From Desulfosporosinus metallidurans (GTDB taxonomy: Bacteria > Bacillota > Desulfitobacteriia > Desulfitobacteriales > Desulfitobacteriaceae), in assembly GCF_001936615.1 (NCBI RefSeq), contig NZ_MLBF01000002.1, positions 1 to 64,000 on the forward strand: a stretch of DNA of 64,000 nt, in the 5' to 3' direction. The translations under genes were made by a program, and so were the position numbers. Positions 54,696 to 61,501 of this stretch are shown piece by piece (position 1 is the stretch's first letter; the number at the start of each line of letters is the position of its first letter). Under the pieces are notes generated by a model. It was given only the letters and a program-made list of their open reading frames with translations, had not been told where the DNA came from and searched no databases.

Positions 54696-55553
54696 TTATA
54701 CGAGGGGCCAAGGATGGAACGTCAGTCCAAATGCGCCAGATCCGACATGGGTCGCAATAACAGCTCCGGCTTCGAATAAACGAACCTCATGCTCTGGAAA
54801 GCGAATCTGAAGTTCGTTAAGTAAGGTTTCTCCTTCTTTAGGTATATTGACATGCATAACACAAATACGGTAGCGTTTTCCCGTAGACAAAGCCCTCGTT
54901 AATTCATCGAGGACACGTTGCCAAGCCCGCGAACGTGACCGCACTTTATCAAAGACGTCGATTTCTGCGCGTTGGTTAAAATATAAAATTGGTTTAATTT
55001 GCAGTAACGTGCCCACCAATGCTGCTGCCCCTCCGATTCGACCGCCTTTACGCAAATTTTCGAGCGAATTGACTATGAAATAGAGTTCAGTCTGTTGTTT
55101 TAAATTATCAAGGTTCATCATAATTTCCGATGCACGTAGTCCTTCTTCTGCCCATTCTGCTGCAGCCCAAGCGAGAGCACCTAGCCCCAACGCAGAGGAC
55201 TTCGAATCGAAAATGTGGATATTCGGGCTGGATGCCAAATCTTTCGCCATCTGAGCAGAGTGCAGTGTCCCACTTATTGCTGCAGAGAGATGAATGCTTA
55301 CAATCTCCTCAATGCCTTGCGAAAATAACGATTCATAGGTTTGAAGAAATGAGCCGACGGGAGGTTGTGAAGTTGTGGGCAAACCCGAGATATGACTTAA
55401 CTTTTCAAAAAAAACAACATTGGATAATTCAAGTTCAGAAAACGTTTCATCCCCGATGTTGACTGTGAGGGGTACGACGTTAATCTGAAATTGTTCTAGG
55501 ATATCGTTGCTCAAATATCCTGTAGAATCCATGACGATCCCTATTTTCCTCAA
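54696..55553 (-). CDS. DegV-family fatty-acid-binding protein
   Basis: Binds a fatty acid, probably for phosphorylation by fatty-acid kinase FakA. TTG 55553 is favoured (GAGGAGAGAAG upstream), giving 285 residues that begin RKIGIVMDSTGYLSNDILEQ. Landmarks are TSQPPVGSFLQTYESL, SIHLSAAISGTLHSAQ, FDSKSSALGLGALAWAAAEW and KGGRIGGAAALVGTLLQIKPIL, with the C-terminal GAVIATHVGSGAFGL. It lies alone, after a 115-base spacer from the OYE remnant. No fakA gene is in the window. Confidence 0.92.
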   Translation of the reverse strand: MRKIGIVMDSTGYLSNDILEQFQINVVPLTVNIGDETFSELELSNVVFFEKLSHISGLPTTSQPPVGSFLQTYESLFSQGIEEIVSIHLSAAISGTLHSAQMAKDLASSPNIHIFDSKSSALGLGALAWAAAEWAEEGLRASEIMMNLDNLKQQTELYFIVNSLENLRKGGRIGGAAALVGTLLQIKPILYFNQRAEIDVFDKVRSRSRAWQRVLDELTRALSTGKRYRICVMHVNIPKEGETLLNELQIRFPEHEVRLFEAGAVIATHVGSGAFGLTFHPWPLV

Positions 55554-55830
55554 ATTTCTTCTCTCCTCTATATAAAGCACCTCAAAACATTTTTGTGTTA
55601 TAGGGTCGTATAAAGTATATCCTAAAATATAACACGTAGCAATCTAGATAGCCTCTCCGTGTGGGGATTAGCGGGAGCTATTTTTCTCATACGATGTCTT
55701 AGCGTGTGACATAATGTAGAGTAGAGTGAATAGCTGATTTAAGCATTATTGACTTTATTTATATTAAAATAGTAATTACAATTTGCGACTAAATCGAACT
55801 ACGACAAACAACAAAAAACCACTATAAGTT
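55554..55830. other. Intergenic region without a recognised feature
   Basis: About 275 AT-rich bases upstream of the DegV gene; it should contain the DegV promoter, but no clear box or ORF with a ribosome site is visible. Confidence 0.5.
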
Positions 55831-56236
55831 AAATGTAGGTAAAAAAGGTGTCAACTCTACAAGTTTCAAGAACGCCAAAGGCATCACCTTAAAAGCAAAC
55901 GGGGTCTTACGTTGGGCATTCCGGGGACTGGCGAGAGCTACAATTTTGGGAGCAAAATAGCCCGAAATCCCTCACCTTCAACTCCACCCAATGCCAAGCT
56001 CTTACGACGCGAGAAATCACTCGAACGCAAAATGGCTAAAATAGAATACAACAGGGGTTGGAAGGAATCAAGCCCCCGGCAACGAGGGACGTTTCATTGA
56101 AAGGATGATCCCGCATAAACCAGACGAACCAATCTTCCTCATTTGTAAGAAATGCCATGGTAGAGGAAAGATACTGACCGATGAAGGGAAACAGCCTATG
56201 GAGTTTGTGAGGTTTTGGTTGAATCCGAACTACTAA
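55831..56236 (+). pseudogene. DUF4236-like gene broken by frameshifts
   Basis: The first frame reads KLNVGKKGVNSTSF...GITLKANGVLR; after a one-base shift near 55911 it continues LGIPGTGESYNFGSKIARNP, matching the GIPGTGLSY hallmark of DUF4236 proteins. A second shift at a CCCCC run near 56072 leads to GNEGRFIERMIPHKPDEPIF and a small CKKCHGRG zinc-knuckle motif, ending at TAA 56236. The last frame has its own ATG at 56105 and could alone encode 43 residues. No ribosome site fits the first part, so the gene is probably dead. Confidence 0.55.
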
Positions 56237-56241
56237 ATGAA

Positions 56242-56415
56242 CTAGATTAAATCAAGATCATTGTTTCTTTTCTTGGCAATATAAAACTGGTTAATCAATA
56301 CGTCAAGCTTTTCGCTAACCCCTACCACTCTCGTGTCCGTAAGATCTTTATCTGAAGCAATTTTTTGCATTTGTAATCTTAGTTCTTCTATTCGTTCGAG
56401 GACAGTGAGTTTCAA
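56242..56415 (-). CDS. Spo0E-like aspartyl-phosphate phosphatase, copy 1
   Basis: 57 residues from TTG 56415, with AAGAGGATG upstream. The Spo0E family signature (S-x-x-L-D-x-L-I-x-x-Y/F) is visible as VSEKLDVLINQFYIAKKRN, preceded by a helix (KLTVLERIEELRLQMQKIA). Such proteins fold as helical hairpins that remove phosphate from Spo0A and delay sporulation. It reads in the same direction as copy 2 at 56562-56735. The target here is inferred from the family only. Confidence 0.75.
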   Translation of the reverse strand: MKLTVLERIEELRLQMQKIASDKDLTDTRVVGVSEKLDVLINQFYIAKKRNNDLDLI

Positions 56416-56561
56416 CTTAGAACATCCTCTTTCATAATAAATTTGCGCACTCGGATATTCTAGTACTATGTAGCGATAATATCAACCGTATAAAAGGTAA
56501 TGTATTGTCGTAATATGTAGATAATAAAGGTCCCCAGCATTGCCGAGGGCTCCTTTAGTCT

Positions 56562-56735
56562 CTAATTCTGATTTACCTTCTTCATTAACACTTCTTGGTA
56601 GTTATTTAAGATAATATCCAATATTTGACTCTCAATCATGATTCTCTGATCCGTTAAAGAATTACCCTTTTTTATCTTGATCATGCTTAAGTGCAATTCT
56701 TCGACTTGCTTTAATAGTTCTTCGATTTCAGACAT
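56562..56735 (-). CDS. Spo0E-like aspartyl-phosphate phosphatase, copy 2
   Basis: 57 residues, ATG 56735 with GAGGAGGGG upstream. The signature is IESQILDIILNNYQEVL, and the first helix is SEIEELLKQVEELHLSMIKI. It has the same length as copy 1 and a similar layout (a linker with LTD before the second helix in both), but overall identity is low, so the pair diverged long ago. An imperfect GC hairpin follows at about 56528-56556. Confidence 0.78.
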   Translation of the reverse strand: MSEIEELLKQVEELHLSMIKIKKGNSLTDQRIMIESQILDIILNNYQEVLMKKVNQN

Positions 56736-56947
56736 ATACTACCCCTCCTCATTAGATCAGACATACTATTCCCAATCTTAATAATACCTCTGTCGTAATA
56801 AATACAGCTGGTAATAGAAAAAGAGAGCGTGACGTCTCATCACTGATGCCGAAGTTAATTTCCGTTGTCTTATCTTTAGGCTAAATGTAATATTAATCAC
56901 AAATGAAGATTATCACTATTTTAACATTGTGTCGATAGGATTTCGAT
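56736..56947. other. Intergenic region without a recognised feature
   Basis: AT-rich spacer upstream of Spo0E-like copy 2. No ORF or structured element stands out. Confidence 0.4.
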
Positions 56948-57037
56948 ATGTCTACAATCGATTTACGTTATGGACAACTCTTTAACTATTTGGACCAAGC
57001 CACTAACTTACAAGAAGTTATCCGTTCATTTATATAA
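56948..57037 (+). CDS. Possible 29-residue peptide
   Basis: ATG 56948 has AGGA at seven bases, and the frame STIDLRYGQLFNYLDQATN... ends ...QEVIRSFI at TAA 57035. It is amphipathic, and a good terminator follows directly at 57039. I recognise no family; it could also be a relic. Confidence 0.35.
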   Translation: MSTIDLRYGQLFNYLDQATNLQEVIRSFI

Positions 57038-57038
57038 C

Positions 57039-57070
57039 AAAAAGGGCGAGCTTAACGAGCTCCCCCTTTT
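57039..57070 (+). terminator. Terminator
   Basis: AAAAAGGG-C-GAGCT-TAACG-AGCTC-C-CCCTTTT on the plus strand, immediately after the 29-residue frame. A related sequence block follows it and is repeated near 57583. Confidence 0.7.
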
Positions 57071-57117
57071 CTACATCTTATACCAAAAACCATTTGTACA
57101 TATCCAGCTTAAACTAA
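57055..57117. repeat. Degenerate direct repeat, copy 1
   Basis: The segment with CTACATCTTATACCAAAAACC and, further on, CCAGCTTAAACT is repeated with gaps at 57583-57645 (CTACATCTTATACAAAAACC and CAGCTCAAACTTAA). Each copy begins at the right arm or just after a terminator. Confidence 0.5.
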
Positions 57118-57324
57118 TCTCGTAACCTTTTTGGACAAGCAAGCATGAGAAGAGGCTTCCAGAGCGTGCTGATTTGGATAAAATTTTACTCTACTCCATT
57201 TGTATGAGGTGCGCTTGATTTGTTACGAGGCTAGCACACTGATTGCCATTAATATCCATATATTGTATTAAGCTTTCATGGAAGCTCTGACTAAATAATG
57301 AATATCGGGAGGTGAGCGGGTGAA
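57071..57324. other. Spacer upstream of the YmaF-like gene
   Basis: About 250 bases with no credible ORF. It contains the remainder of repeat copy 1 and presumably the promoter of the YmaF-like gene. Confidence 0.4.
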
Positions 57325-57516
57325 TTGAGAACAGGTCTTAACCATGTGCACGGTTTTTCTTTTGTAACATCAGTCAATGATCAACACTCTCACACTATGG
57401 CAGGGGAGACTAGTTTGGGGGTAGCATACGGCGTCTCTCATGTCCACTGTTACAAGGGGACCACTTCGTGGAACAGAGGGCATAAGCACAAGAAATATAA
57501 TATGACCACGAAATGA
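57325..57516 (+). CDS. YmaF-like histidine-rich small protein
   Basis: 63 residues. The TTG at 57325 follows GGGAGGTG by 11 bases. The repeating HxH pattern NHVHGFSFVTSV, DQHSHTMAGETS, VSHVHCYKGTTSW and NRGHKHKKYN is that of the YmaF family (HVHGF.G.T.....H.H...G). Seven or more histidines suggest metal binding. The function is unknown. A terminator follows at 57547. It is the only gene in its unit. Confidence 0.7.
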   Translation: MRTGLNHVHGFSFVTSVNDQHSHTMAGETSLGVAYGVSHVHCYKGTTSWNRGHKHKKYNMTTK

Positions 57517-57546
57517 GTCTACTCATTTTCTAGGCAACCAATCAGA

Positions 57547-57577
57547 AAAGCCGTCCATATCTTATGGGACGGCTTTC
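57547..57577 (+). terminator. Terminator of the YmaF-like gene
   Basis: AAAGCCGTCC-ATATCTTAT-GGGACGGCTTTCTT, a ten-bp stem with a T run, 30 bases past the stop. Confidence 0.85.
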
Positions 57578-57582
57578 TTAAC

Positions 57583-57645
57583 GGGCTCTCCCCTTCTACA
57601 TCTTATACAAAAACCACTTACAAGCACTCAGCTCAAACTTAACAT
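57583..57645. repeat. Degenerate direct repeat, copy 2
   Basis: Counterpart of 57055-57117, shared CTACATCTTATAC-AAAAACCA and CAGCTCAAACTTAA blocks, again immediately after a terminator. Together they bracket the YmaF-like gene. Confidence 0.5.
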
Positions 57646-57780
57646 GAGATGGGATAAAAACTAGATATTACCCATCATCAAACCAACCAAATCCTCAAGA
57701 GTTATCTTATTACCATATTGTTCCACATACCCCAGCCTGTGCATATTATGTACTATCTCTTAGCAAAGGAGGAAATGCAA

Positions 57781-57897
57781 ATGGCATTCGGTGGTGTTGA
57801 TGTAGATGATTGTCGTCGCGAAAAATTCCATTTTGAAGGAATTGCTGTAGTTGTCGTAATTATTCTTCTGCTTATCGCTATGGGAATTGTATTCTAA
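57781..57897 (+). CDS. YjcZ-family small membrane protein, copy 1
   Basis: 38 residues from ATG 57781 after AAAGGAGGAAATG. It begins AFGGVDVDDCRREKFHFEGI and ends in a single membrane helix AVVVVIILLLIAMGIVF. This layout (short polar or glycine-rich head plus a C-terminal helix ending in V/I-F) is typical of YjcZ-family sporulation proteins. It lies 21 bases before copy 2 on the same strand, so the two are one operon. Confidence 0.75.
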   Translation: MAFGGVDVDDCRREKFHFEGIAVVVVIILLLIAMGIVF

Positions 57898-57918
57898 TTT
57901 GAAAGGAGGAAATTGCCA

Positions 57919-58068
57919 ATGTTCGGAATGGGTTACGGTGGAATGGGTGGAGCATGTTGTCATCCACCAGTTGCTTCTTATGGCTATGGCGGCGTTGGTC
58001 ATGGCGTCGGTGTAGCTATCATTGCAGTTGCTATTTTAATTCTTATCGCTTTAGGAGTTATTTTCTAA
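57919..58068 (+). CDS. YjcZ-family small membrane protein, copy 2
   Basis: 49 residues from ATG 57919, with GAAAGGAGGAAATT upstream. The head is glycine, tyrosine and cysteine rich (FGMGYGGMGGACCHPPVASY, GYGGVGHG), and the end is the helix VAIIAVAILILIALGVIF. It is similar to copy 1 in the helix but richer in Gly/Tyr, as in B. subtilis YjcZ and spore-surface small proteins. Expression in sporulation is inferred from the family. Confidence 0.78.
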   Translation: MFGMGYGGMGGACCHPPVASYGYGGVGHGVGVAIIAVAILILIALGVIF

Positions 58069-58241
58069 AAAATTCTACTAAACTGCTCCGGTATTTCCTG
58101 TGACAGGGTCTTGAACTATCCTGGTGCATCCACCTATCTGCTACAAGCACTACACCATTATTTACTTTTAGAGAAATTGCAATTGCCAAAAACTACTCCT
58201 AATTTTCCATTAAATTTATAATATCATGCCCTTGGGGCGAA

Positions 58242-58400
58242 ATCGGGTAGGAGGCCACCCATTATTTGAGTGGCCGACCTCCCACACCACCGTGCGTACC
58301 GTTCGGTACACGGCGGTTCCTCAGTTTACGCTGTAACTTCTCGATAATACTCTGAAAAGAACAGGAATCCAAATCCTTTAATCATGTTACAATAAATACC
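58242..58400 (-). mobile_element. Group II intron relic (3' end, domains V and VI)
   Basis: On the minus strand GAACCGCCGTGTACCGAACG then GTACGCACGGTGGT folds as the 34-base domain V hairpin of bacterial group II introns. It is followed by a domain VI-like stem (GGTCGGCCACTC...GGGTGGCCTCC) and an intron-like 3' end CTACCCGAT. Upstream only about 90 bases remain, ending in a possible IEP C-terminus before TGA; the ribozyme 5' half and reverse transcriptase are gone. It sits just past the terminator at 58412, the insertion habit of class C introns. Confidence 0.65.
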
Positions 58401-58411
58401 TAAGTATTCCG

Positions 58412-58438
58412 AAGCCCCCCAGCGTTGCCGGGGGGCTT
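58412..58438 (-). terminator. Terminator hairpin of the secreted repeat protein gene
   Basis: AAGCCCCCC-AGCGTTGCC-GGGGGGCTT, a nine-bp GC-rich stem 12 bases past the stop at 58450. The T tract on the minus strand is short, possibly because the intron relic begins there. Confidence 0.7.
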
Positions 58439-58449
58439 TCTCTTATCTA

Positions 58450-59181
58450 TTAATCGTTGTCAACACGAGTAACCATGCGTTCAATCATTTGTGGGAGCTT
58501 GCTCTTAATCTGAGTTGCTTTGTCTGCAGTGACTTTTTTATCTTTCACTGCCTGGTCCAAATTCGCTTTCATAATGGATTGCACATCGGAAACCAAATTG
58601 TCCTTCGCAATTCCTTTATCTTGCGCAATTTGGGCCAGAGTCTTACCGCTTTTAAGTTGTTCTTTTAGTTGGATAGCATCCATACCAAGCAAAGCAGGAA
58701 TTTGCTGCCTTACATTCATAAATACGTTTTCTTTGCCAGCTTCTCCTTTATGCCCTGTCCAAGGTTCGTTTATTGCGCTTGCCACTTTTTGAGAAGTCTT
58801 CGCTTTAATGGCAGCCGCTTTGTCCTTGGTCTGCTTTCCGTTTGCTACAGCCTTGTCAATTTTGTCGTTAAATTGCGCTTCAACCTTTTGCGTCAAGGTT
58901 TTGATATCAATTCCTTTGTCAGCCGCTATTTTAGCTAGAGTCTTTCCAGATTTTAGTTCCTGACCAAGCACCTTGGCATCCATGCCAAGAATTCCAGCAA
59001 ACTCCGCGCCGCATTCTCGATGTTTTTCAACCTTGTCCTTAGCTCCGACATTTTCAGTAACAGCATTAACAGTAGGGCTCGAAGTTGGGTTGTTGCCCGG
59101 AACCGCATACGCAACCCCAGCGCTCAGTGTAATCGCTAAGACCTCCGTTGCCACTAACAAAGTGATTTTTTTGAACTGCAT
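58450..59181 (-). CDS. Secreted protein with two repeated helical domains
   Basis: 243 residues with a signal peptide (QFKKITLLVATEVLAITLSA then GVAYA). Two repeats of about 70 residues are clear: GILGMDAKVLGQELKSGKTL followed by AKIAADKGIDI, and ALLGMDAIQLKEQLKSGKTL followed by AQIAQDKGIAK. Each is followed by an amphipathic helix ending with KDKAAAIKAK or ADKATQIKSK. The pattern is that of small exported helical proteins in Firmicutes (DUF2680-like); function is unknown. ATG follows TAGGAGGTAAAAC. It is exported and probably cell-wall or spore associated. Confidence 0.85.
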   Translation of the reverse strand: MQFKKITLLVATEVLAITLSAGVAYAVPGNNPTSSPTVNAVTENVGAKDKVEKHRECGAEFAGILGMDAKVLGQELKSGKTLAKIAADKGIDIKTLTQKVEAQFNDKIDKAVANGKQTKDKAAAIKAKTSQKVASAINEPWTGHKGEAGKENVFMNVRQQIPALLGMDAIQLKEQLKSGKTLAQIAQDKGIAKDNLVSDVQSIMKANLDQAVKDKKVTADKATQIKSKLPQMIERMVTRVDND

Positions 59182-59398
59182 GTGTTTTACCTCCTAAAAT
59201 TATTTATTTGGAACGTCAATAGTATCTGTACAATTTCGGTAAATAATTGAACTTAGTTCTTTAGATTTTGTGAAAATGTTGTTAAGATTTATTATCCAGA
59301 CATGTTGAATCATGAAGCCCGGAGTGTGTAGGGGTGACCTTATCTTATAGCAGTTTAACTTAAATAGCCTTCACCTTTGGTGAGGCTGAGTTTATTTA
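59182..59398. other. Intergenic region upstream of the secreted protein gene
   Basis: It should contain the promoter of the secreted protein gene; no other ORF with a ribosome site is evident. Confidence 0.4.
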
Positions 59399-59424
59399 CA
59401 AAAAAATCCCCTCACTAGGAGGGG
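59399..59424 (-). terminator. Terminator on the minus strand
   Basis: Minus strand CCCCTC-CTAGT-GAGGGG-ATTTTTTTG, a compact intrinsic terminator, downstream of the small ORF at 59510-59596. Confidence 0.75.
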
Positions 59425-59509
59425 TATAGAAGAATAAGGAGGAGTCAAAAGGCCCTTTATGTAAACCGTTAAATTAACGGGTAATCATCCGTTGTGCTTA
59501 TCAAAGTAA

Positions 59510-59596
59510 TTAGTCTGAGTACTCATAAATAGATAGCAACATTCTAACTAAAGAGGGAATCAAACCGATTAATAATAAGGCGATACTCAATTTCAT
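59510..59596 (-). CDS. Possible small hydrophobic peptide
   Basis: 28 residues, ATG 59596, beginning KLSIALLLIGLIPSLVRML and ending SIYEYSD. One membrane helix is predicted. The ribosome site (AAGAG) is weak, but a good terminator lies 86 bases downstream. No family recognised. Confidence 0.4.
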   Translation of the reverse strand: MKLSIALLLIGLIPSLVRMLLSIYEYSD

Positions 59597-59647
59597 TCTA
59601 TACAACTCTTTCTTAACTTATTTTGCAGTGCTTACTTGTTGTATTTA

Positions 59648-60103
59648 TCATAAACTATATTTGTTACCTTTCCATGAACGTTGTGTAAAGAATATGTTAA
59701 ACCTTATATTGGAAAATCTGACTGAAATGCTATGAAAAACGTGAAAGGCCTGTTTTCTTTTTGTTGCTGTGCAATAAACCTCGGAAGCTCCTTCACCAAA
59801 AGCCATTTCTTCATAGCTTCCAACGCATGAAAGACTTTGTGACTTTGTGTTTTTACGGGCTACTTGCCAGTAATATTTATTGAATCGTCGGTATCCTGTG
59901 TCTCCATGGATCCATCCGTAGATGTTGCCGAATACGAACTTTTGTATGATATGGGGCTCAATGTGCTGACCCTTGAGCACACCTTTACGGTGTTTAAATA
60001 ATCGCATCCAGTCAAGGAATCGCTCGGCTTTTTCCTCGACAAAAACAAAAGGAAACTCTTCTGTTCGCTCTCTGTCTAAATCCCTTACGAATCTTTCGCA
60101 GGC
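59648..60103 (-). pseudogene. Phage terminase large subunit, N-terminal remnant
   Basis: The frame from GCC TGC GAA at 60103 reads ACERFVRDLDRERTEEFPFV, then KAERFLDWMRLFKHRKGVLKG, FNKYYWQVARKNTKSQSLSC and GASEVYCTATKRKQA. This matches the start of Terminase_1 large subunits, whose consensus has KHTKG.WAG, FN..Y.E.PKKNGKS and GAEVY..A..R.QA. It is cut at both ends: no start codon (a TAG precedes it) and only about 150 of more than 500 residues. The ATP-site GKS is read as TKS. Confidence 0.7.
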
Positions 60104-60107
60104 CTAT

Positions 60108-60404
60108 TTATGTTTTTGGCAAGCTACAGTTTTGCCAGAAATAACCACGCTGCCTTGCTGATCCTCGATATTTGTCACGTTCATTGGCTACATGTATGTG
60201 ATCAACACAGTACCCACATGCATCCCTTGTTAACTGTGGGCATCCTATCTGCTTACAACGGCGCAATGATCTTAATGGCACTATGCTCACTCCTCTGTTA
60301 TCCCGCATCATATGATCAATCGCTTTGAACTTTTCTGTATCCTCATACTTAATCTTCGGTGGAGGTTTAGGCGGTTCTTTTTGCTTTGGATTCTTTTTGG
60401 CTAT
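60108..60404 (-). pseudogene. Phage HNH endonuclease, truncated and start-mutated
   Basis: The frame starts after GGGGGGAAC with ATA where ATG is expected, then reads AKKNPKQKEPPKPPPKIKYE, MMRDNRGVSIVPLRSLRRCK, QIGCPQLTRDACGYCVDH and ARQRGYFWQ. The C-x4-C...C-x2-H pattern is the zinc-binding N-terminus of phage HNH nucleases that sit before terminase genes. The catalytic HNH part is missing. It abuts the terminase remnant, as if one deletion removed the HNH end and the small terminase. Confidence 0.6.
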
Positions 60405-60459
60405 GTTCCCCCCTGAAGAAGTTAGTCTCTGAACTCATGCCAGTTACTCTAAACAAAAA

Positions 60460-61123
60460 AAGGTATTATCTATTCTTGAACTTCACACACTTTTTGAGGC
60501 AATGAAAAATAGTCGCTGGATCTAGTCCATGCGACTAATACTTGTAACCGCGGTGTGCAGAGGGGAACTTCTGGCACTCAGGGATACTGAGATTGAATTA
60601 GAGAATCGGAGAATCGTGATTGACGAATCCGATAGTTCAACAGGCATCGGAGACACCAAGTCGACGAAGATTCACTACGTCCCGCTGTCAAGAAAGGCAA
60701 TGGAGTACCTCAGTGAGCAGAGAAAAATGCTTGAGAAAGAAGTTAATCCTATACTTTTCAACGAGGACCTTAAGAAGACGGGACTTTTGTTTCCTAGCGA
60801 AAACGGGACGATGCTCCGGGCAGATTCTTTCACAAAAATGATGGGAAGATTCGCTGCGAAAGCAGGAAGAAAGGCAAGTCCGCACTGCCTAAGGCATACT
60901 TTTGTTTATCTGAGTCGCAAAAAGTTGAGTCTAAAGGAATTGCAATATGTACTAGACCATGACGAAAAGCACAACTACTCTGGACATTTATGGTGATATG
61001 ATCGAGGATTCATCCGTAGAAACTGCCAATGTCATTGATAATATTTTTGACAAAATGGAAGAAGAACTTGTGAAAATTGCAGAGCAAAAAACAGAGGATA
61101 AGAAGAAAATGGGTAAGGGGTAA
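60460..61123 (+). pseudogene. Tyrosine-recombinase (phage integrase) pseudogene
   Basis: C-terminal catalytic domain of a phage integrase. The frame from 60460 reads KVLSILELHTLFEAMKNSRW then a TAG at 60523; the next part, from ATG 60529, has the catalytic Arg in TAVCRGELLALRDTE and the SPHCLRHTFVYLS box. Near 60967 one extra A shifts the frame; the other frame continues STTTLDIYGDMIEDSSVETA to TAA 61121, including the expected LDIYGD region. About 200 N-terminal residues are absent. It faces tRNA-Pro, a typical integration site. Confidence 0.85.
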
Positions 61124-61231
61124 GGTAATTGAATTCAAACGACGAAGCAGTTAACCATCTTTTGACCTTAATATTGCAAAGCACACTACTGCAAATAAGT
61201 GGGTCAGAAGATGGTCAACTAAAGTAAAATT

Positions 61232-61260
61232 AGGGATCTCCAAAACTGGGGATCCCTTTA
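61232..61260 (+). terminator. Terminator after the integrase pseudogene
   Basis: AGGGATC-TCCAAAACTGGG-GATCCCT followed by TTAAAA; a seven-bp stem between the integrase remnant and tRNA-Pro. It would also stop the tRNA-Pro transcript on the minus strand only weakly. Confidence 0.55.
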
Positions 61261-61267
61261 AAATCAG

Positions 61268-61344
61268 TGGTCGGGGCGACGGGATTCGAACCCACGGCCT
61301 CTTGGTCCCGAACCAAGCACGCTACCAAACTGCGCCACGCCCCG
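61268..61344 (-). tRNA. tRNA-Pro (anticodon CGG)
   Basis: Minus strand: acceptor CGGGGCG/CGCCCCG, D arm GCGCAGTTTGGTAGCGC-like, anticodon stem CTTGG/CCAAG with loop TTCGGGA (anticodon CGG), T arm GTGGG-TTCGAAT-CCCGT, discriminator A, encoded CCA. It is intact despite the neighbouring phage relic. Confidence 0.95.
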
Positions 61345-61432
61345 TTTTATAGAACGTGTATTATAATAACAAATCGCTTCAATTCTGTCAACCTTTAGTT
61401 TTTAAGTGAATAACAAGTTTCTCCCCTATAGT

Positions 61433-61462
61433 TTGTTCTTAATCTTAAAATAATGGTATGAT
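61433..61462 (+). promoter_or_regulatory. Possible sigma-A promoter of the acetyltransferase gene
   Basis: TTGTTC and TATGAT are separated by 18 bases, 39 bases upstream of the ATG at 61502. The -35 box is only a partial match. Confidence 0.45.
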
Positions 61463-61501
61463 AAGTGTCAGCGGGAACTATAATTTTAAGGAGTCCTTTA
61501 A

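Noticed and set aside
57760..58002. 80-codon minus-strand frame
   Set aside because: It is antisense to the two YjcZ-like genes, which have strong ribosome sites and family features.
58231..58256. Second att copy of the tRNA-Pro 3' end
   Set aside because: TTGGGGCGAAATCGGG resembles CGGGGCGACGGGATTCG only loosely and is explained by the intron 3' flank.
59860..60161. Overlapping small frames on both strands in the phage relic
   Set aside because: They are shadows of the terminase and HNH remnants, which carry recognisable motifs.
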